From assembly GCF_003721515.1 (NCBI RefSeq), contig NZ_RJJD01000021.1, positions 1 to 64,000 on the forward strand: a DNA stretch of 64,000 bases. The letters are read 5' to 3'. Below the pieces are notes generated by a model that made no database searches, was not told the origin of the DNA, and saw nothing but the letters and a program-made list of their open reading frames with translations. The first letter of the stretch is position 1. The number at the start of each line of letters is the position of its first letter. Position numbers and translations under genes: made by a program. The DNA comes from Rufibacter latericius. GTDB taxonomy: Bacteria > Bacteroidota > Bacteroidia > Cytophagales > Hymenobacteraceae. This document shows positions 16,873 to 27,375 of this stretch, piece after piece.

Positions 16873-17616
16873 ATGAAAAAAGTATACTTTAAAGTACTGG
16901 GTGTGGTGTTGCTTTGGGCTTTTGGCTTTACCCCTGACGCTGTACTGGCCCAAAACTGCCAACAGCCCCTAGGCCTGGCAAAGAACACCGAGTTTGTTTT
17001 TCAGGTAACTGACAAGGGCCGCAACAAAGGCACGCTAAACAACAAAGTGGTACAGCAGGTCACCGACGAAGACGGAGTGCTTGTCACAACCTTCAAGAGT
17101 GCCCGCAGAAATAAAGACAACCGCCCCGAAACGTCAGATGAATACCACATCCGTTGCTCCGGTGACACCATTTACCTGGATGCCATGCTGCTGTTGAGAG
17201 AACAGGTCTTGAAAGCCTTTGAAGGTAAGGATTTTGATTTCACTCCCGTTGACATTGCCTACCCCCAACAGATGAAGGTAGGCCAAAAACTGCCCGACGG
17301 AAAGCTGGGTGTAAAGGTCCGCTCCTCTACGGTAAATATAACCCAAATTTCCATGTTAGCAACAGACCGCAAGGTAGAAGCCCTGGAAAAAATCACTACC
17401 CCGGCAGGTACCTTTGACTGCTATAAAATCAGTTACAACTATGAGGTAGAACTGGATGCTATGGGCATGCCGCTGCGCGATGTCTTCAAGGTAGAGGAGT
17501 ATTTTTCCCTGGAGCACGGCCTTATCAAATGCCAGTTTTATACCAAGCGGGGCAAGAAAGCCAAAGGCATGGAGCTGATCTCCAAACGGAACACAACCCA
17601 AGCCTTGAAGAAATAG
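16873..17616 (+). CDS. secreted TapB-like / DUF3108-like protein
   Basis: A 247-residue protein with a signal peptide (about 1-26, ending VLAQN), so periplasmic or outer-membrane associated. The mature part is an all-beta fold like the DUF3108/TapB group: FVFQVTDKGRNKGTLNNKVVQQV, GDTIYLDAMLLL, KITTPAGTFDCYKISYNYEVEL and EEYFSLEHGLIKCQFY. The pattern 'I-TPAGTFDCYKI...E-Y-S...GLIK' is the family's signature. Role unknown. A lipoprotein gene follows 67 nt downstream. Confidence 0.75.
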   Translation: MKKVYFKVLGVVLLWAFGFTPDAVLAQNCQQPLGLAKNTEFVFQVTDKGRNKGTLNNKVVQQVTDEDGVLVTTFKSARRNKDNRPETSDEYHIRCSGDTIYLDAMLLLREQVLKAFEGKDFDFTPVDIAYPQQMKVGQKLPDGKLGVKVRSSTVNITQISMLATDRKVEALEKITTPAGTFDCYKISYNYEVELDAMGMPLRDVFKVEEYFSLEHGLIKCQFYTKRGKKAKGMELISKRNTTQALKK

Positions 17617-17683
17617 GCCGACCCCGTTTTTGTACTTTGGGAAAGTTCAGTAGCTTTAAACCCAGAAACGATCTGTCACTTTC

Positions 17684-18181
17684 ATGAAAAAGCTACTCTT
17701 TTCAACTGCCTTAGCTCTCTCGGTTCTGTTAGGCAATTGCACCCAAAACGGTGATTCTCCCCAAAACACCGCCAAAGCTTCCACTGCCAAGGTAAAAATC
17801 TACGGCGATAAGATCACTCCCGAGGGCGCCCTAAATGCTTCTGAGTTGCCAAAGCTCCTGGCTGACCAGGATTCAGCGAAAGCCAAAGTTGCCACCAACG
17901 TGGTGCAGGTTTGCCAGGCAAAAGGCTGTTGGATGGAAGTAGCCGTTGAAGGGCATGAACCCATGCGGGTGACCTTCAAAAACTATGGTTTCTTTATGCC
18001 AAAAGACATTGTTGGGAAAGAAGTAGTCTTTGAGGGAATAGCCTTGAAAGATACCGTAAGCGTGGCAGACCAGCGGCATTTCGCTGAGGATGCAGGTAAG
18101 AGCAAGGAGGAGATCGCCGCCATTACATCACCCAAGCCTTCTATCACGTTTGTAGCGTCAGGAGTTCAGGTAAAAGAATAA
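17684..18181 (+). CDS. DUF4920 lipoprotein
   Basis: A 165-residue envelope lipoprotein with lipobox LGNC (Cys19). The DUF4920 domain covers about residues 38-160: a beta-barrel-like core with the conserved VQVCQAKGCWMEV (two cysteines four apart plus Trp), MRVTFKNYGFFMPKDIVGKEVVFEG, and a C-terminal IAAITSPKPSITFVASGV. Function is not known; the Cys pair could bind metal or form a disulfide. It follows the TapB-like gene in the same direction. Confidence 0.8.
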   Translation: MKKLLFSTALALSVLLGNCTQNGDSPQNTAKASTAKVKIYGDKITPEGALNASELPKLLADQDSAKAKVATNVVQVCQAKGCWMEVAVEGHEPMRVTFKNYGFFMPKDIVGKEVVFEGIALKDTVSVADQRHFAEDAGKSKEEIAAITSPKPSITFVASGVQVKE

Positions 18182-18203
18182 CAATACCGTTCAAAAACAT
18201 TTC

Positions 18204-18247
18204 AGCCGCTTTGAGCCCATTTTCTGGAAAGAAGGCTTAAAGCGGCT
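18204..18247. repeat. dispersed palindrome / terminator after DUF4920 gene
   Basis: Arms AGCCGCTTTGAGCC and GGCTTAAAGCGGCT (one mismatch) around TTTTCTGGAAA, then TTTTG. Well placed to terminate the upstream gene. Confidence 0.7.
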
Positions 18248-18275
18248 TTTGTTTGTTGAAGGGAAAATGAAAAAC

Positions 18276-18701
18276 TCAGGAAGCCTCCTCAGCTATATGC
18301 CGCAACAGCCATTCCTCCGCTGTTTCTTGTAAAATAAAGCCTTTTATAGACATCCTATCTTTGACTTGCCCCTGAAACGAAGCAAAGGACCTTTGACCGA
18401 AAATACCCGGGGACAAGACATGGGCAAAATACCGCAGTCCCAGAATGCTTGCTGCGGGCACCCATTTCAAGGCCATGTACGGGACAGCTACTTCCCAGGG
18501 ACCAATCAATTCGTGGTTGCAATTAAGTAAACCCCGGCAGGGCCGTTCTCTGAGCATTGACAGAATATGGTTCCCGCCCATCACCACGGTTTCCAAGGAC
18601 TGAATGCCAATCCAGTTGGCGAAAATGTATTCGTTCTGAGGCAAACGGTAGGCCTGAAAATACACATCTCCGTTTGTTTTCCTGAGTTCCTTTATATCCA
18701 T
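18276..18701 (-). CDS. hypothetical protein, possible STAS-like fold
   Basis: A 141-residue soluble protein of unknown function. The sequence order suggests a SpoIIAA/STAS-like alpha-beta domain: a strand with an aromatic pair (YIFANWIGIQSLE), a helix (GGNHILSMLRE), a strand (RGLLNCNHELIGPW), then GLRYFAHVLSP and a final helix (AEEWLLRHIAEE). The protein coded at 49365-49805 shares this layout (W-x5-LE, LxN, EA/EE-WL near the end), so the two look like distant paralogues. It lies next to an RsbQ-like hydrolase, but whether they are linked is open. Confidence 0.55.
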   Translation of the reverse strand: MDIKELRKTNGDVYFQAYRLPQNEYIFANWIGIQSLETVVMGGNHILSMLRERPCRGLLNCNHELIGPWEVAVPYMALKWVPAASILGLRYFAHVLSPGIFGQRSFASFQGQVKDRMSIKGFILQETAEEWLLRHIAEEAS

Positions 18702-18772
18702 TAAAACCGATGCTTGACCTGCTTTCCATGTAGAAGAAACGGGCCACGGGCTCCCCTCTTCTTTTTAGAAAG

Positions 18773-19567
18773 TTATTTATTCAAGAATTCCTGAATGGCC
18801 GCAATGGTTTCTTCAGGGGCACTTAGGTTAGGGCAATGCCCTGTGGCGGACAGCAGTTTAAAGGAACTGTTAGGTAAGTTCCGATGCATGTACTCCCCTA
18901 CCTCCATGGGTGCAATCACGTCTTCGGAGCATTGCAGAATCAGGGTCTCGGTTTTCACGTTGGCCAGATCAGAACGGTTGTCTGAAAGAAAGGTGATGCG
19001 GGCGAAATCTTTAGCGATAACTTCATTGCTTTTGCAAAAGCTCTGCGCCAGTTCCTGCGCCAACTCTGGCCTTTGCGGATTGCCCATGATCACGGGCGCA
19101 ATGGCCTTGCTCCAGTTCAGGTAATCGCTGTCCAGGGAAGTAAGCAGGTCGTTGATTCCTTCCTGAGAGAAGCCTCCGGTATACTCCTCATCGTTGATGT
19201 AGCGCGGAGATGGCCCGATCAAAACCAATTTAGAGAATCGGGCTGGGTCAAGAATGGAAGCAAGCACCCCAATCATGGCGCTCACCGAATGACCTACAAA
19301 AATCACGTCTTCTAATTCAAGCTCCTCACAGATTTCTAGGATATCTACTGCATAGGACTGGAGTGAGGCATAACGCCCCAAGGTATACACAGAGGTATCT
19401 GCCTTCCCGAAGCCAACATGGTCAAAAAGAACTATTTTGTATTCGTCTTCAAACGACGGGGTCACGTAGCGCCACATGGTGTGGTCGCAGCCGTATCCGT
19501 GGGCGAACAGCATGGGCTTTTGCCCTCTGCCTCTGACCTGCACGTTGTTTCTCTCAATTGCATTCAT
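18773..19567 (-). CDS. rsbQ: RsbQ-like alpha/beta hydrolase
   Basis: A 264-residue alpha/beta hydrolase very close to RsbQ, which in Bacillus works with the PAS phosphatase RsbP in the energy-stress branch of sigma-B control. It matches along the whole length: FAHGYGCDHTMWRYV, LFDHVGFGKADTSVYTLGRYASL, the nucleophile elbow VGHSVSAMIG (Ser94), LILQCSEDVIAP (acid) and the His of ATGHCPNLSAP. I chose ATG 19567 because RsbQ proteins begin just before the ERNNV segment; a GTG at 19591 would add 8 residues. No RsbP-like gene is nearby. KAI2/D14-type hydrolases share this fold, so a small-molecule substrate is likely. Confidence 0.85.
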   Translation of the reverse strand: MNAIERNNVQVRGRGQKPMLFAHGYGCDHTMWRYVTPSFEDEYKIVLFDHVGFGKADTSVYTLGRYASLQSYAVDILEICEELELEDVIFVGHSVSAMIGVLASILDPARFSKLVLIGPSPRYINDEEYTGGFSQEGINDLLTSLDSDYLNWSKAIAPVIMGNPQRPELAQELAQSFCKSNEVIAKDFARITFLSDNRSDLANVKTETLILQCSEDVIAPMEVGEYMHRNLPNSSFKLLSATGHCPNLSAPEETIAAIQEFLNK

Positions 19568-20139
19568 ATATGGGGGAGTTATACTTTGCACAGGAAATGT
19601 ACCCTTTCGTGTAGAAACCTCAATATACGAACCTAATCTCTAGAATCCTTTTTTTAACCCGATTATCTGAAAATAGACCCAAAGAAACTTAGCCTTCTGA
19701 AACCCTCCAAAATCAATTTACGGGCTTAAAAAAAATTCGGTTATCCTGATCCTCTTCCCATCCACCTGAATAAAACCGGTCCTATTTTACTTGTTAGATG
19801 AGAAATGGATTGATGCAACTAAACCTCAACGGAATTTCACTTTTGGCGAACTTTTAAAACGGAAACCCTTTTGCTTTAGAGATACCCAGCAACTTTCATT
19901 TCAGGTATGTTTTAATAAAAACAGCCGCGAAACACCTAAGTCGCATTTAGGATATTCCACGGGTAAGATTATTTCAAAAAGACGATCCACAAAGAACCAT
20001 CCCCAGCCGAAGAAACAGAACCAGCGGGAAATTCGCTCGTTAAACTCATGGGCAAAGGCCACGCATATTGCCGAAAAAGGATTACTAAAGGTGGGTAGCG
20101 GTGGTTTTGCCTATTTTGATAAGCATTAAAGTACTTCGT
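19568..20139. other. gene-free stretch between divergent genes
   Basis: About 570 bases between the RsbQ-like and SDR genes. A 112-codon frame (19791-20129) crosses most of it but lacks family resemblance and runs close to the SDR start, so I do not call it. TTTTGCCTATTTTG near 20104-20118 may be part of the SDR promoter. Confidence 0.4.
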
Positions 20140-20856
20140 ATGGAATCTTTGAAAGGAAAAACGGCGCTCATCACTGGAGCGGGAAAAGGGATTGGCCGGG
20201 CGCTGGCAATTGCACTGGCAAAAGAAGGAGTGAACATTGGATTGCTGGCCCGCACCGAGCGCGATCTACAAAAAGTAGCCGATGAAATAAGGGGATTTGA
20301 AGTGGAAACCTCGGTAGTAACCGCCGATGTCACCAATATCCATAGCGTAAACCAGGCAGTGGAACATGTGCAGCACGAGCTAGGCTTTATTGACACCCTC
20401 ATCAACAATGCCGGGACGGCGGCCTTTGGGAAGTTTCTGGAACTGGAACCAGAGCAATGGGAGCACATCATCAAGGTAAATTTAATGGGTCCCTATTATG
20501 TAACTCGCGCGGTGTTGCCCGCCATGATCTCCAAGAAAACCGGTGACATTGTGAATATATCCTCAACTGCCGGCCAGCGGGGCTCAGCGGTGACAAGTGC
20601 CTACAGCGCCTCTAAATTCGGGCTGATGGGTTTGTCTGAGTCGCTGATGCAGGAAGTCAGGAAACACAATATCAGGGTGACCACCCTTACCCCAAGTACC
20701 ATAGCCACCGACCTAGCCGTGGATTTGAAACTCACCGACGGAAACCCTGACAAAGTGATGCAACCTGAAGACTTTGCAGAGCTGGTGGTATTGCAGTTAA
20801 AGTTGAATCGTCGGGTATTCTTGAAGGAAGCCGGCATCTGGTCAACCAATCCATAA
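20140..20856 (+). CDS. SDR oxidoreductase, FabG-like
   Basis: A 238-residue classical short-chain dehydrogenase: cofactor motif TGAGKGIG (residues 12-19), NNAG, the active-site Ser in [11 protein letters not shown] and YSASK (Tyr and Lys). It reduces or oxidises a carbonyl/alcohol with NAD(P)(H). Annotated relatives are called 3-ketoacyl-ACP reductases, but the real substrate is uncertain because this is a stand-alone gene. The frame opens at GTG 20101; ATG 20140 is preferred because SDRs begin directly with the [14 protein letters not shown] strand. The transcript ends in a 21-bp perfect hairpin shared with the convergent helicase gene. Confidence 0.85.
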   Translation: MESLKGKTALITGAGKGIGRALAIALAKEGVNIGLLARTERDLQKVADEIRGFEVETSVVTADVTNIHSVNQAVEHVQHELGFIDTLINNAGTAAFGKFLELEPEQWEHIIKVNLMGPYYVTRAVLPAMISKKTGDIVNISSTAGQRGSAVTSAYSASKFGLMGLSESLMQEVRKHNIRVTTLTPSTIATDLAVDLKLTDGNPDKVMQPEDFAELVVLQLKLNRRVFLKEAGIWSTNP

Positions 20857-20882
20857 TGTCTTAAATCAATTTCTCACAGCAT

Positions 20883-20930
20883 AAAAGCGTTTAGAGCCTG
20901 TTTACATGAAAACAGGCTCTAAACGCTTTT
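20883..20930. repeat. dispersed palindrome, perfect copy (bidirectional terminator)
   Basis: 21-bp perfect arms (20883-20903, 20910-20930), core GCGTTTAGAGCCTG, loop ACATGA, A/T tracts on both sides. The best-preserved member of the family, between the convergent SDR and helicase genes. Confidence 0.85.
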
Positions 20931-20956
20931 TCTATTTTACTCAAGTTTCAAAAAAA

Positions 20957-22102
20957 TCAGAAACCTTTCAGGTCAATATCTTTCGTTTCCTTAGTGGGTA
21001 TTACCCGCTTGGTTTGCTTTTGAATGATCTTGAAGTGGTGTGCGTCCTCTGGCGTCACCAGTGTGATGGCATCGCCGGCAGATTCTGCCCTACCCGTCCG
21101 CCCGATGCGGTGCACGTAGTCTTTGGAGGAGCGCGGCAGATCATAGTTGATCACGTAAGGCAAGTATTGCACATCAATTCCGCGGGAGGCCAGATCGGTG
21201 GCCACCAACACGGCTACCTTTCCCTTCTTAAACAAGGCGAGGGCCTCGGTTCGGGCGCCCTGGCTTTTACCGCTGTGCAGCGCAACCGCCTTGATGCCGT
21301 TATTGGCTAGTTTGGTGACCAGGTGATCGGCCCGTTGCGTAGCCGATACAAACACCAGCACCTGTTGCATCTGGTGGTGTTTAATCAAATACCGCAGAAA
21401 CGGTCCTTTGCGCTCGGTTTCCACCAGGTAGGCGATTTCGGAGATAAGGGAAGGTCCGGTGTTCTCTTCCTCTTTGATTTCAACGGTTACCGGCTCATGC
21501 AGCAGCGTTTCCTGTATGGCGTTCACCTTGTTGTCTAAGGTGGCGGAGAACAGCAGATTTTGGCGTCTTTTCGGTAAAAGGGCCAGAATCTGGCGCATCT
21601 CCTCCTCAAAGCCCAGGTTCAGCATTTTATCCGCTTCGTCCAGCACCAGGGTTTCCACCTCAGACAAGTGCACCGCCTTGGAATCTACCAGGTCCAGCAA
21701 TCGGCCCGGCGTGGCTACCAGAATGTCGGTACCCTGCAGTTTCATCATCTGCGGATTAATGGATACGCCCCCGAATACCGCCAGGGTTTTGATATGGATG
21801 GGCATGAGGGCATTGAAAGACAGAAACACCTCCCCTACCTGCAAGGCCAGTTCCCGCGTGGGAACCAGCACCAAGGCTTTGACAAATCGGTTTTTAAAGG
21901 CCCGGTTCGTTTGTATCTTGTCCAGCAGCGGCAAAGCGTAGGCCGCCGTTTTCCCCGAGCCGGTCTGCGCGATACCCAGCAAATCCTTTCCCTTCAGGAT
22001 CTCGGGGATGGCGGCTTGCTGCACGGGGGTAGGTTGCGGATACTTTTGCGCGGCAACTGCTTTTAAAACCGCCGGAGATAAGCCTAACTCTGAAAAGGAC
22101 AT
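20957..22102 (-). CDS. DEAD-box RNA helicase (RhlE-like)
   Basis: A 381-residue ATP-dependent RNA helicase core. Motifs in order: Q motif PTPVQQAAIP, Walker A AQTGSGKT, PTRELALQV, GGVSI, TPGRLLDL, DEAD (VLDEADKML), SAT (LLFSATL), the second RecA lobe with LVFVSATQRAD, VLVATDLASRGID and HRIGRTGRAES. It lacks a long basic C-terminal tail, so it is a short RhlE/CsdA-type enzyme of RNA remodelling or decay. The frame starts at TTG 22114, but ATG 22102 gives the family's normal start MSFSELGLSP. A consensus -7 box precedes it. Confidence 0.92.
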   Translation of the reverse strand: MSFSELGLSPAVLKAVAAQKYPQPTPVQQAAIPEILKGKDLLGIAQTGSGKTAAYALPLLDKIQTNRAFKNRFVKALVLVPTRELALQVGEVFLSFNALMPIHIKTLAVFGGVSINPQMMKLQGTDILVATPGRLLDLVDSKAVHLSEVETLVLDEADKMLNLGFEEEMRQILALLPKRRQNLLFSATLDNKVNAIQETLLHEPVTVEIKEEENTGPSLISEIAYLVETERKGPFLRYLIKHHQMQQVLVFVSATQRADHLVTKLANNGIKAVALHSGKSQGARTEALALFKKGKVAVLVATDLASRGIDVQYLPYVINYDLPRSSKDYVHRIGRTGRAESAGDAITLVTPEDAHHFKIIQKQTKRVIPTKETKDIDLKGF

Positions 22103-22134
22103 GACAAGGTACAATTGAAGGAACTTTGAAAACG

Positions 22135-22142
22135 CAAAGATA
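22135..22142 (-). promoter_or_regulatory. -7 box TATCTTTG of helicase gene
   Basis: Exact TAnnTTTG match 33 nt before ATG 22102. Confidence 0.5.
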
Positions 22143-22195
22143 ACCTTATTAAATGGGTTTTCTGGACCAGAGGATAATTGGGCAGGAACCCGGGG

Positions 22196-22678
22196 TTAGA
22201 AACCTTCCTGAATCTGCTGCACCAAAACCTCCGGCGAGTTTACCACATCCAGCTTCAGGGCGTTATGGGGCACCTCCAGGGTTTGCAGTTGAGAGGCAAG
22301 CAGTGCCGCAGGCATAAAATGGCCTTTTCGTTTTCCAAGTCGGCTTTGGAGTAGTTCCTGGTCGCCGTGCAGGTAGACTATTTTAAGCTCGTTTTCCAGA
22401 TTCTGCTGCAAAACCTGGCGGTACTTTTCTTTGAGGGCAGAACACGCCATCACCACTTCCTGTCTGGTTTTTTCGGCTTCCAATAGCAAGTGGTTCAGTT
22501 TGCGGAGCCACTCGGCCCGGTCTTCATCGGTGAGCGGAATTCCTTGACTCATTTTCTCGATGCTCGGGGCCAGGTGATGGTCATCGGCGTCAATGAAATG
22601 CAGCTGAAGTTTCTGGGCCAGCAGCTTGCCCACCGTGGACTTCCCACTCCCGGACACTCCCATGATGATGTAAGACAT
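22196..22678 (-). CDS. gntK: gluconokinase
   Basis: A 160-residue thermoresistant-type gluconokinase, phosphorylating D-gluconate to 6-phosphogluconate with ATP. The P-loop GVSGSGKST is at residues 7-15; then FIDADDHH (gluconate-binding region), KMSQGIPLTDEDRAEWL and the CSALKEKYR motif, all typical of the family. Length is normal. It stands alone without a gluconate transporter, so it probably feeds the pentose phosphate pathway from internally formed gluconate. Confidence 0.92.
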   Translation of the reverse strand: MSYIIMGVSGSGKSTVGKLLAQKLQLHFIDADDHHLAPSIEKMSQGIPLTDEDRAEWLRKLNHLLLEAEKTRQEVVMACSALKEKYRQVLQQNLENELKIVYLHGDQELLQSRLGKRKGHFMPAALLASQLQTLEVPHNALKLDVVNSPEVLVQQIQEGF

Positions 22679-22751
22679 GTTCTTTTGCTTGGTTGAGGAA
22701 ACGCTAAAGGTACTGGCTTCTGTGGAATGAAGCAGCGGCTGGTCAGATTAC

Positions 22752-22789
22752 TTTTCAGGGCAATTTATAAAAATCGGGCTGAAAACAGG
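22752..22789. repeat. dispersed palindrome, degenerate, between divergent genes
   Basis: CTTTTCAGGGCAATTT and AAAATCGGGCTGAAAACAGG. A rare copy lying upstream of genes on both sides (gntK and ligA), so terminator function is unlikely here. Confidence 0.45.
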
Positions 22790-22824
22790 AACGCGGGAAG
22801 AGAGAAGAGAAGCGCCCTTTTCCC

Positions 22825-22832
22825 TACCTTTG
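22825..22832 (+). promoter_or_regulatory. -7 box TACCTTTG of ligA
   Basis: Exact TAnnTTTG match 23 nt before the ligA ATG. Confidence 0.5.
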
Positions 22833-22837
22833 CTTAA

Positions 22838-24907
<2,070 letters not shown>

Positions 24908-25022
24908 GCTACTCCAATTATAACTCACCAAGCCGGTTAGGGCTTTAGGATACTCCCTTAAGTTGTTGCACCGCTAAACCCGCCTTTCCTCTTGGGAAGT
25001 GTAGGTTCAGCCAGAAAGTACC

Positions 25023-25068
25023 AAAGCGTTTAGGAGCTCTTTTTCAGAAAAGAGACCCTAAACGCTTT
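25023..25068. repeat. dispersed palindrome, good copy
   Basis: Arms AAAGCGTTTAGGAGCTCTTTT and AAAAGAGACCCTAAACGCTTT (two mismatches), loop TCAG, then TTT-rich sequence; 115 nt after ligA and a likely ligA terminator. Confidence 0.75.
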
Positions 25069-25215
25069 TTCTTTTTCAGTGGGTACATCCTTAGGAACCA
25101 AAAAGGTAGGGTGCAACAAGAGTAGAAACACTATTTCACTACCAAAAAGTACAAAAGGTGTAACGCTTCCGGCTCTTACCCGTTCGTGTAGGAGAACCGT
25201 GTAGATTGTAAAACT

Positions 25216-26223
25216 ATGTCTTTCAAGCCACTACCCCTAGAGAAGAATAACGAAGGCAAGGTGCGGACCGTGGGCTTTGAGCTGGAGTTCGCCAACGTAG
25301 GCATCAACGAGTGCGTGGAGATAGTCCAGACCCTGTACGGAGGCGAAGTACAATGGGAAAACCGATTCTCGGCTAAAGTGGCCAACACCCGCTTAGGTGA
25401 TTTCAGCGTGGAGATTGACTTGAAGTTGCTCACCGAGAAGCAGTACAAGCCTTTCTTTGAGAAACTGAACCTGGACATTGAGCACATCCGGCTGGGGCAG
25501 GAAACCCTGGAGGAAAAGATTGACGATGCCCTGGAAAGTGTCATCAAAAAGGTGATTCCATACGAGATTGGGGTTCCGCCGCTTCCCTACCACCAATTAG
25601 AGGAATTGGAGTTATTGCGCCAGACCCTGTACGAGCACCAGGCCAAAGGCACCGAAGCGTTTTTCACCAATGCCTTCGGAACCCACATCAACACCGAAAT
25701 CCCCGACACGGAGCCAGCTACCGTTCTCCGCTATCTTAGGGCGTTCCTGCTGCTGTACCCCTGGCTGCTGGAGGCCGGAGAGACCGATTTCGCCCGCAAA
25801 AACCTGACATCCTTCATCAACCCCTTTCCTCCGGAGTATAACGCTTTGGTGCTGAACCCGTCGTACAATCCCTCGCTGGAGCAACTCATCGATGATTACC
25901 ACCAGTACAACCCAGACCGCAACCGCCCCCTGGATTTGTATCCTTTGTTCTCCTTTTTGCGAAAAGAGCAGGTAAACGCCTATACGAACCTGGGTAGCGT
26001 AAAGGCCCGGAAAACCTTCCATTACCGTCTGCCCAACTCCTGCATCTCAGACCCCGACTGGACTTTGGCCCAGGAATGGAACAACTGGGTAGTGATTGAA
26101 GAACTGGCTAACCGGCCCGATAAAATCACGGAGATGAGTCTGGATTACCTGAACCTTAAGGAAAACACTCTGCTGGGGTTTGAGACTAAATGGTGTAAAA
26201 AAACCGAACAGTGGCTACACTAA
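25216..26223 (+). CDS. amidoligase (COOH-NH2 ligase, Amidoligase_2)
   Basis: A 335-residue member of the glutamine-synthetase-like amidoligase family, predicted to join a carboxylate to an amine with ATP. The metal/ATP-binding start TVGFELEFANVG (Glu22, Glu24) is the family's GFExE motif. A basic substrate-pocket region follows, with the AFGTHINTEIP block near residue 155. The substrate is unknown; comparative-genomic work on this family predicts modified peptides or unusual gamma-glutamyl-like amides. The next gene, a class I glutamine amidotransferase/peptidase, overlaps its end by 13 nt, so the two products surely work together. Confidence 0.85.
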   Translation: MSFKPLPLEKNNEGKVRTVGFELEFANVGINECVEIVQTLYGGEVQWENRFSAKVANTRLGDFSVEIDLKLLTEKQYKPFFEKLNLDIEHIRLGQETLEEKIDDALESVIKKVIPYEIGVPPLPYHQLEELELLRQTLYEHQAKGTEAFFTNAFGTHINTEIPDTEPATVLRYLRAFLLLYPWLLEAGETDFARKNLTSFINPFPPEYNALVLNPSYNPSLEQLIDDYHQYNPDRNRPLDLYPLFSFLRKEQVNAYTNLGSVKARKTFHYRLPNSCISDPDWTLAQEWNNWVVIEELANRPDKITEMSLDYLNLKENTLLGFETKWCKKTEQWLH

Positions 26224-27158
26224 CGCAGAAAGAAAATAAGATCAACCGCACCCGACCCACCATTGGCATCACCGGTCCAGACAAAGGCGGGGAGGTTGCA
26301 TGGGTTTTCACGGCCTTCGGGGTGTTGCTGGCCGGCGGAAAACCTGTCCACATCACACCCAACAACCCGCGCACTGCCGATGGTTTGCAGGGCCTCATTG
26401 TAGGCGGCGGGGCCGATGTAGACCCAAAAACCTACCAGCAGGAAGCGGTATTCCAGGAGTACTTGCAACGCACGCTTCAGAACCCCAAAAAAAACTTCTT
26501 CCAACGGATATGGCGTTTTACCCGCTGGATCTACTACCCTGCCCTGTTCTTCGTCCGGAAACTTTTCAGCCGCAAACCTCAGTGGTCGCTGGACCACGCC
26601 CGCGACCATCTGGAGTTTCAACTCATCGATCAGGCCATCAAAAAGAACCTGCCCCTGCTGGGAATCTGTAGAGGCTCGCAGCTTTTGAACGTCTACTTCC
26701 GGGGAACCCTGCACCAGGAGATTGACGATTTCTACAAAGAAGAACCAAATCCCTCCAGCATTTTTCCGGTTAAGAAGATCACCTTTGAACCCGGAAGTAA
26801 ACTGGCTCAGATCATCGGTTGCAAAAAATTGAAGGTGAATGCCCTGCATCATCAGGCCGTGAATTCCCCGGGAAAGGGATTGGAGGTGGTAGCCCGTGAA
26901 AGCAACGGTGTGGTGCAGGCAATTGAGCACGTGGAGCGGGAGTTTGTGCTAGGCGTGCAGTGGCACCCCGAGTATCTGCCCCGCCGGCAGGAACAGCGGC
27001 GCCTCTTTCAAGCCCTGGTTCAGAAGGCCCGGGAAGTGAACCTGCAGATTGAGAAACCCGATATGGAGGCTGCCCTGGCCCAACCTCGCTCCGAAAAGCT
27101 GAAATCGCTGGATCATCAGGTGCAGGAAACCCTTCTGAACAGCCCTCCCACTCCTTAA
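26211..27158 (+). CDS. class I glutamine amidotransferase-like peptidase (PuuD-like)
   Basis: A 315-residue protein of the gamma-glutamyl-gamma-aminobutyrate hydrolase (peptidase C26) family. The triad is complete: Cys153 in LGICRGSQLLN, His252 and Glu254 in VQWHPEYLP. GLIVGGGADVDP near residue 68 is the family's oxyanion region. An insertion at about residues 85-130 is rich in Arg, Trp and hydrophobic residues (RIWRFTRWIYYPALFFVRKLF) and could touch a membrane. It starts at GTG 26211 inside the amidoligase gene, implying translational coupling. Likely role: removing or transferring a gamma-linked group on the amidoligase product. Confidence 0.85.
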   Translation: MATLTQKENKINRTRPTIGITGPDKGGEVAWVFTAFGVLLAGGKPVHITPNNPRTADGLQGLIVGGGADVDPKTYQQEAVFQEYLQRTLQNPKKNFFQRIWRFTRWIYYPALFFVRKLFSRKPQWSLDHARDHLEFQLIDQAIKKNLPLLGICRGSQLLNVYFRGTLHQEIDDFYKEEPNPSSIFPVKKITFEPGSKLAQIIGCKKLKVNALHHQAVNSPGKGLEVVARESNGVVQAIEHVEREFVLGVQWHPEYLPRRQEQRRLFQALVQKAREVNLQIEKPDMEAALAQPRSEKLKSLDHQVQETLLNSPPTP

Positions 27159-27208
27159 CTAGAAGTGAGTTGTTTTCCCATTCTTATTATTGAGCCTTTC
27201 TTTACCCA

Positions 27209-27244
27209 TTTAAAGGCTCCTTTCCAGAAAATGGCTTTAAAGCA
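27209..27244. repeat. dispersed palindrome copy
   Basis: TTTAAAGGCTCCTTT and AAAATGGCTTTAAAGCA around CCAG; directly followed by a separate terminator hairpin. Confidence 0.6.
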
Positions 27245-27280
27245 GAATAGGCGACCCAAGTGATGGGATCGCCTATTCTG
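27243..27280. terminator. terminator between convergent genes
   Basis: CAGAATAGGCGA (27243) pairs with TCGCCTATTCTG (to 27280), extended by CCCA/TGGG with one bulge. Lies between the amidotransferase and porE-like genes. Confidence 0.7.
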
Positions 27281-27375
27281 TCAACTAAACTAAGCAACAA
27301 CTAACCTTAGGTTTCACGACCTACCCATAGAACCACTCTTTTAGCCGATTGTTTTGTCGAAGGCTAAATTTCTTT

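Noticed and set aside
19791-20129. 112-codon frame upstream of the SDR gene
   Set aside because: Composition is low-complexity (Lys/Arg/Gln/Asn), no homology recognised, and it runs nearly into the SDR start.
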